Both the position numbers and the translations under genes were made by a program. This document shows, piece by piece, positions 63,450-64,000 of a stretch of DNA of 64,000 bases; position 1 is the stretch's first letter, and the number at the start of each line of letters is the position of its first letter. Origin of the DNA: Alternaria dauci (taxonomy: Eukaryota; Ascomycota; Dothideomycetes; Pleosporales; Pleosporaceae); the NCBI RefSeq assembly GCF_042100115.1, contig NC_091274.1, positions 2,604,001 through 2,668,000 on the forward strand, given 5' to 3'. Under the pieces are notes generated by a model. It was not told the DNA's origin, did no database searches, and saw nothing but the letters and a program-made list of their open reading frames with translations.

Positions 63450-64000
63450 GCTTGGTCGGCGGTCTATGACTATCCAGCAGCAGTTGGTGTCCGGCAGAAG
63501 AAGCCCATGGGGGTTCAGATGAGTGGCATGGCCTGTGTGTCGTGTTGAGGTCGAGGGTCGCGGTCGTGGGTTAAGCGTCAAAGCCAAGTGGGAGTTCGCT
63601 GGGCGAAGCTTGAGGGAATGCAGGCGCTGTGGGTGGCACCTGCCGTTCCAGCCTGCCACTGCCCGTCTGCCATTGGCCGTGCGAGTCGCTGCAGGGTTCG
63701 GCCCTTCCAAACAGAAACCCCGGTCACTCCGCATCGAGACTCTGGCAACCCCGAAACGTCGCAGCTTGAAGCCATTGCTGTGGGCCGCGTGTGCAGCTTC
63801 AAACTCGAGCAGCGAGCCTCGTGCGCCGACTGATTCCGACGCATCGCTCGAGAGCAATCAGCGCGGCCTCCCTAGCTGACGGCAGTGTCCTGGGCGCATT
63901 GAGCAATCTCATCGCAGCAGGGAGCCACCAGCTTCGGATAATCTCGGGGCGACTGGGGAAGCCCTGGCTGGGGGCGCTTCCCACACCAAAACCCAAACAT
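63450..64000. promoter_or_regulatory. Upstream region of palH
   Basis: 551 bp to the window end. Open frames on both strands extend from palH without ATG or domain. It presumably contains the palH promoter; no clear box recognised. Confidence 0.35.

Overview
The window looks like nuclear DNA of a filamentous ascomycete, most likely a Dothideomycete of the Pleosporales type. The class assignment is inferred from gene content and style; no marker proves it. The signs are short spliceosomal introns (about 47-110 nt, mostly near 50, with GT...CTAAC/CTGAC...AG), two HET-domain incompatibility genes, a PalH pH sensor, and eukaryotic housekeeping genes on both strands without operons. Twenty-two protein genes were rebuilt by joining reading frames across introns. 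No tRNA, rRNA, CRISPR or intact transposon was found.

Layout: 73-780, a small membrane-anchored unknown. 2857-5083, a HET gene with an in-frame stop. 5512-11613, housekeeping genes: F-box/RCC1 protein, eIF2B delta (GCD2) and an unusual lysyl-tRNA synthetase. 12013-12986, glyoxalase II in five exons. 13496-19312, an intronless dimethylglycine oxidase-like gene and an intronless Rieske oxygenase transcribed divergently from a 2 kb spacer rich in GATA-factor motifs. 20264-32622, an accessory block with two secreted-type GMC oxidoreductases, a P450, a rhodopsin-type seven-helix membrane protein and two small membrane ORFs, with long empty spacers. 33884-34912, a disordered unknown. 35144-43299, Cdt2 and Rrp5, divergent. 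43745-46044, a second HET gene. 46918-53990, Elg1 and a Utp8-like protein, divergent. 54447-57764, an aromatic-acid-exporter-like membrane protein. 58154-60519, sorting nexin Mvp1. 61089-63449, PalH.

The best candidate for a system is the divergent pair at 13496-19312. A Rieske oxygenase of the choline/betaine type could make dimethylglycine, and the bacterial-type flavoenzyme with a fused folate-binding half would then demethylate it to sarcosine. The shared spacer holds six HGATAR motifs in 115 bp plus an inverted GATA pair near the Rieske start, which fits nitrogen control of choline or betaine use. Other points: a TGG-to-TAG change in a HET gene, a LysRS with the Val/Ser pair linked to cladosporin sensitivity, and two stop-free introns of length divisible by three, one of which splits the P450 haem loop.
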